Shown here piece after piece: positions 34,042 to 34,512 of a stretch of 34,512 nt of DNA. The position numbers were made by a program, and so were the translations under genes. Source of the stretch: DASRHK01 sp035650495 (lineage in GTDB: Bacteria; Pseudomonadota; Gammaproteobacteria; Nevskiales; Nevskiaceae); the NCBI GenBank assembly GCA_035650495.1, contig DASRHK010000034.1, positions 1 through 34,512 on the forward strand. The letters run 5' to 3'. Every line of letters begins with the position of its first letter. Position 1 is the first letter of the stretch. The notes under the pieces were generated by a model. The model saw only the letters and a list, made by a program, of their open reading frames with translations, did no database searches and was not told where the DNA came from.

Positions 34042-34512
34042 ATGCAAGCATTCTGGTCGGCCGTCGATTGGATCAACGGCATCCTGCTGTCGGTGCCGAT
34101 GCTGATGACGCTGCTCGGCATCGGGCTGCTGTTCACCGTGTGGAGCGGCTTCTGTCAGTACCGCTCGCTCACGCATGGCGTGATGCTCACGGCAGGCAAG
34201 GGCATCGAGACCGAGCACGGACCCGGCGCGCTGACGCACTTCCAGGCGCTGACGGCGGCGCTGTCGGGAACGGTCGGGCTCGGTGCAATCGCCGGCATGG
34301 CGATCGCCGTCGAGCTCGGCGGACCCGGCGCGGTGTTCTGGATGTGGACGATCGGCATCGTCGGCATGGCGCTCAAGAGCACCGAGGTCACGCTGTCGCT
34401 GCTCTATCGCGATGTCTCCGAGCCCGAGAATCCGCACGGTGGCTCGATGTTCATCGCGCGCGACGGGCTGGGCAATCTGCGTCCCGGCCTGAAGCGTTTC
34501 GGCACGATCGTC
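34042..34512 (+). CDS. Sodium:alanine/glycine symporter (AGCS), 5' part only
   Basis: Only the first 157 codons are present; the frame is open at the window end. GGGGAG precedes the ATG at 34042. The AGCS signature is visible: FQALTAALSGTVGLGAIAG followed by GGPGAVFWMWTIGIVGM and ALKSTEVTLSLLYRD. The usual GNIAG is GAIAG here, an Asn-to-Ala change in the substrate region. The family imports alanine or glycine with sodium. It probably shares a transcript with the permease 25 bases upstream. The full family length is about 450 residues or more, so about two thirds of the gene lie outside. Confidence 0.9.
   Translation, partial: MQAFWSAVDWINGILLSVPMLMTLLGIGLLFTVWSGFCQYRSLTHGVMLTAGKGIETEHGPGALTHFQALTAALSGTVGLGAIAGMAIAVELGGPGAVFWMWTIGIVGMALKSTEVTLSLLYRDVSEPENPHGGSMFIARDGLGNLRPGLKRFGTIV

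Overview
The window is GC-rich, densely coding chromosomal DNA, most likely from a gammaproteobacterium, possibly of the Xanthomonadales/Nevskiales type. The best evidence is the minus-strand cluster at 13467-15317: a ZapB-like coiled coil (TIGR02449 type), zapA, the 6S RNA gene ssrS, 5-formyltetrahydrofolate cyclo-ligase, then an EVE-domain protein. That order is typical of Gammaproteobacteria such as Pseudomonas. A SohB protease, a MucD/DegP-like protease and two REP-like palindromes fit the same assignment. I see no tRNA, rRNA, CRISPR array, transposase or phage gene, and no gene-free stretch over 300 bases.

Layout. 1-1496: a small secreted protein and a thrombospondin type 3 lipoprotein, convergent on a strong terminator. 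1666-5615: a LuxR-type solo regulator, ilvD and a secreted subtilase. 5686-8812: an esterase lipoprotein and an overlapping alpha/beta hydrolase, then a convergent acetoacetyl-CoA thiolase separated by a REP-like repeat. 8884-13439: a membrane protein with two tandem pilin-like domains, an orphan KdpD-like kinase lacking its phosphoacceptor histidine, and a leucine dehydrogenase-type enzyme. 13446-15317: the 6S RNA cluster. 15347-19667: a Do-type protease, a PEBP/YbhB protein, an atypical metallo-beta-lactamase-fold protein and SohB. 19748-21640: an OmpA-family protein and a hotdog-type protein. 21659-23788: groES-groEL behind a CIRCE-like operator. 23811-25635: a DUF1326/DUF2182 cysteine-rich pair and a tyrosine-rich secreted peptide.

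25820-31146 is the most unusual part. Three tightly spaced plus-strand genes encode a radical SAM enzyme of the RiPP-maturation type, a 101-residue basic protein without cysteine, and a 1021-residue protein with an N-terminal TIR domain, one membrane segment and a long WD40 region. I infer an operon linking peptide modification to a TIR receptor-like protein; its function is unknown.

31258-34512: a FadI-type thiolase, an APC-family amino acid permease and the start of a sodium:alanine/glycine symporter that runs off the window. With ilvD, leucine dehydrogenase and the other thiolase, these suggest amino acid and acyl-CoA metabolism. Thiolase, hydrolase, protease and chaperone genes look like ordinary chromosomal housekeeping. 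All family assignments rest on reading motifs by eye; no database search was run.
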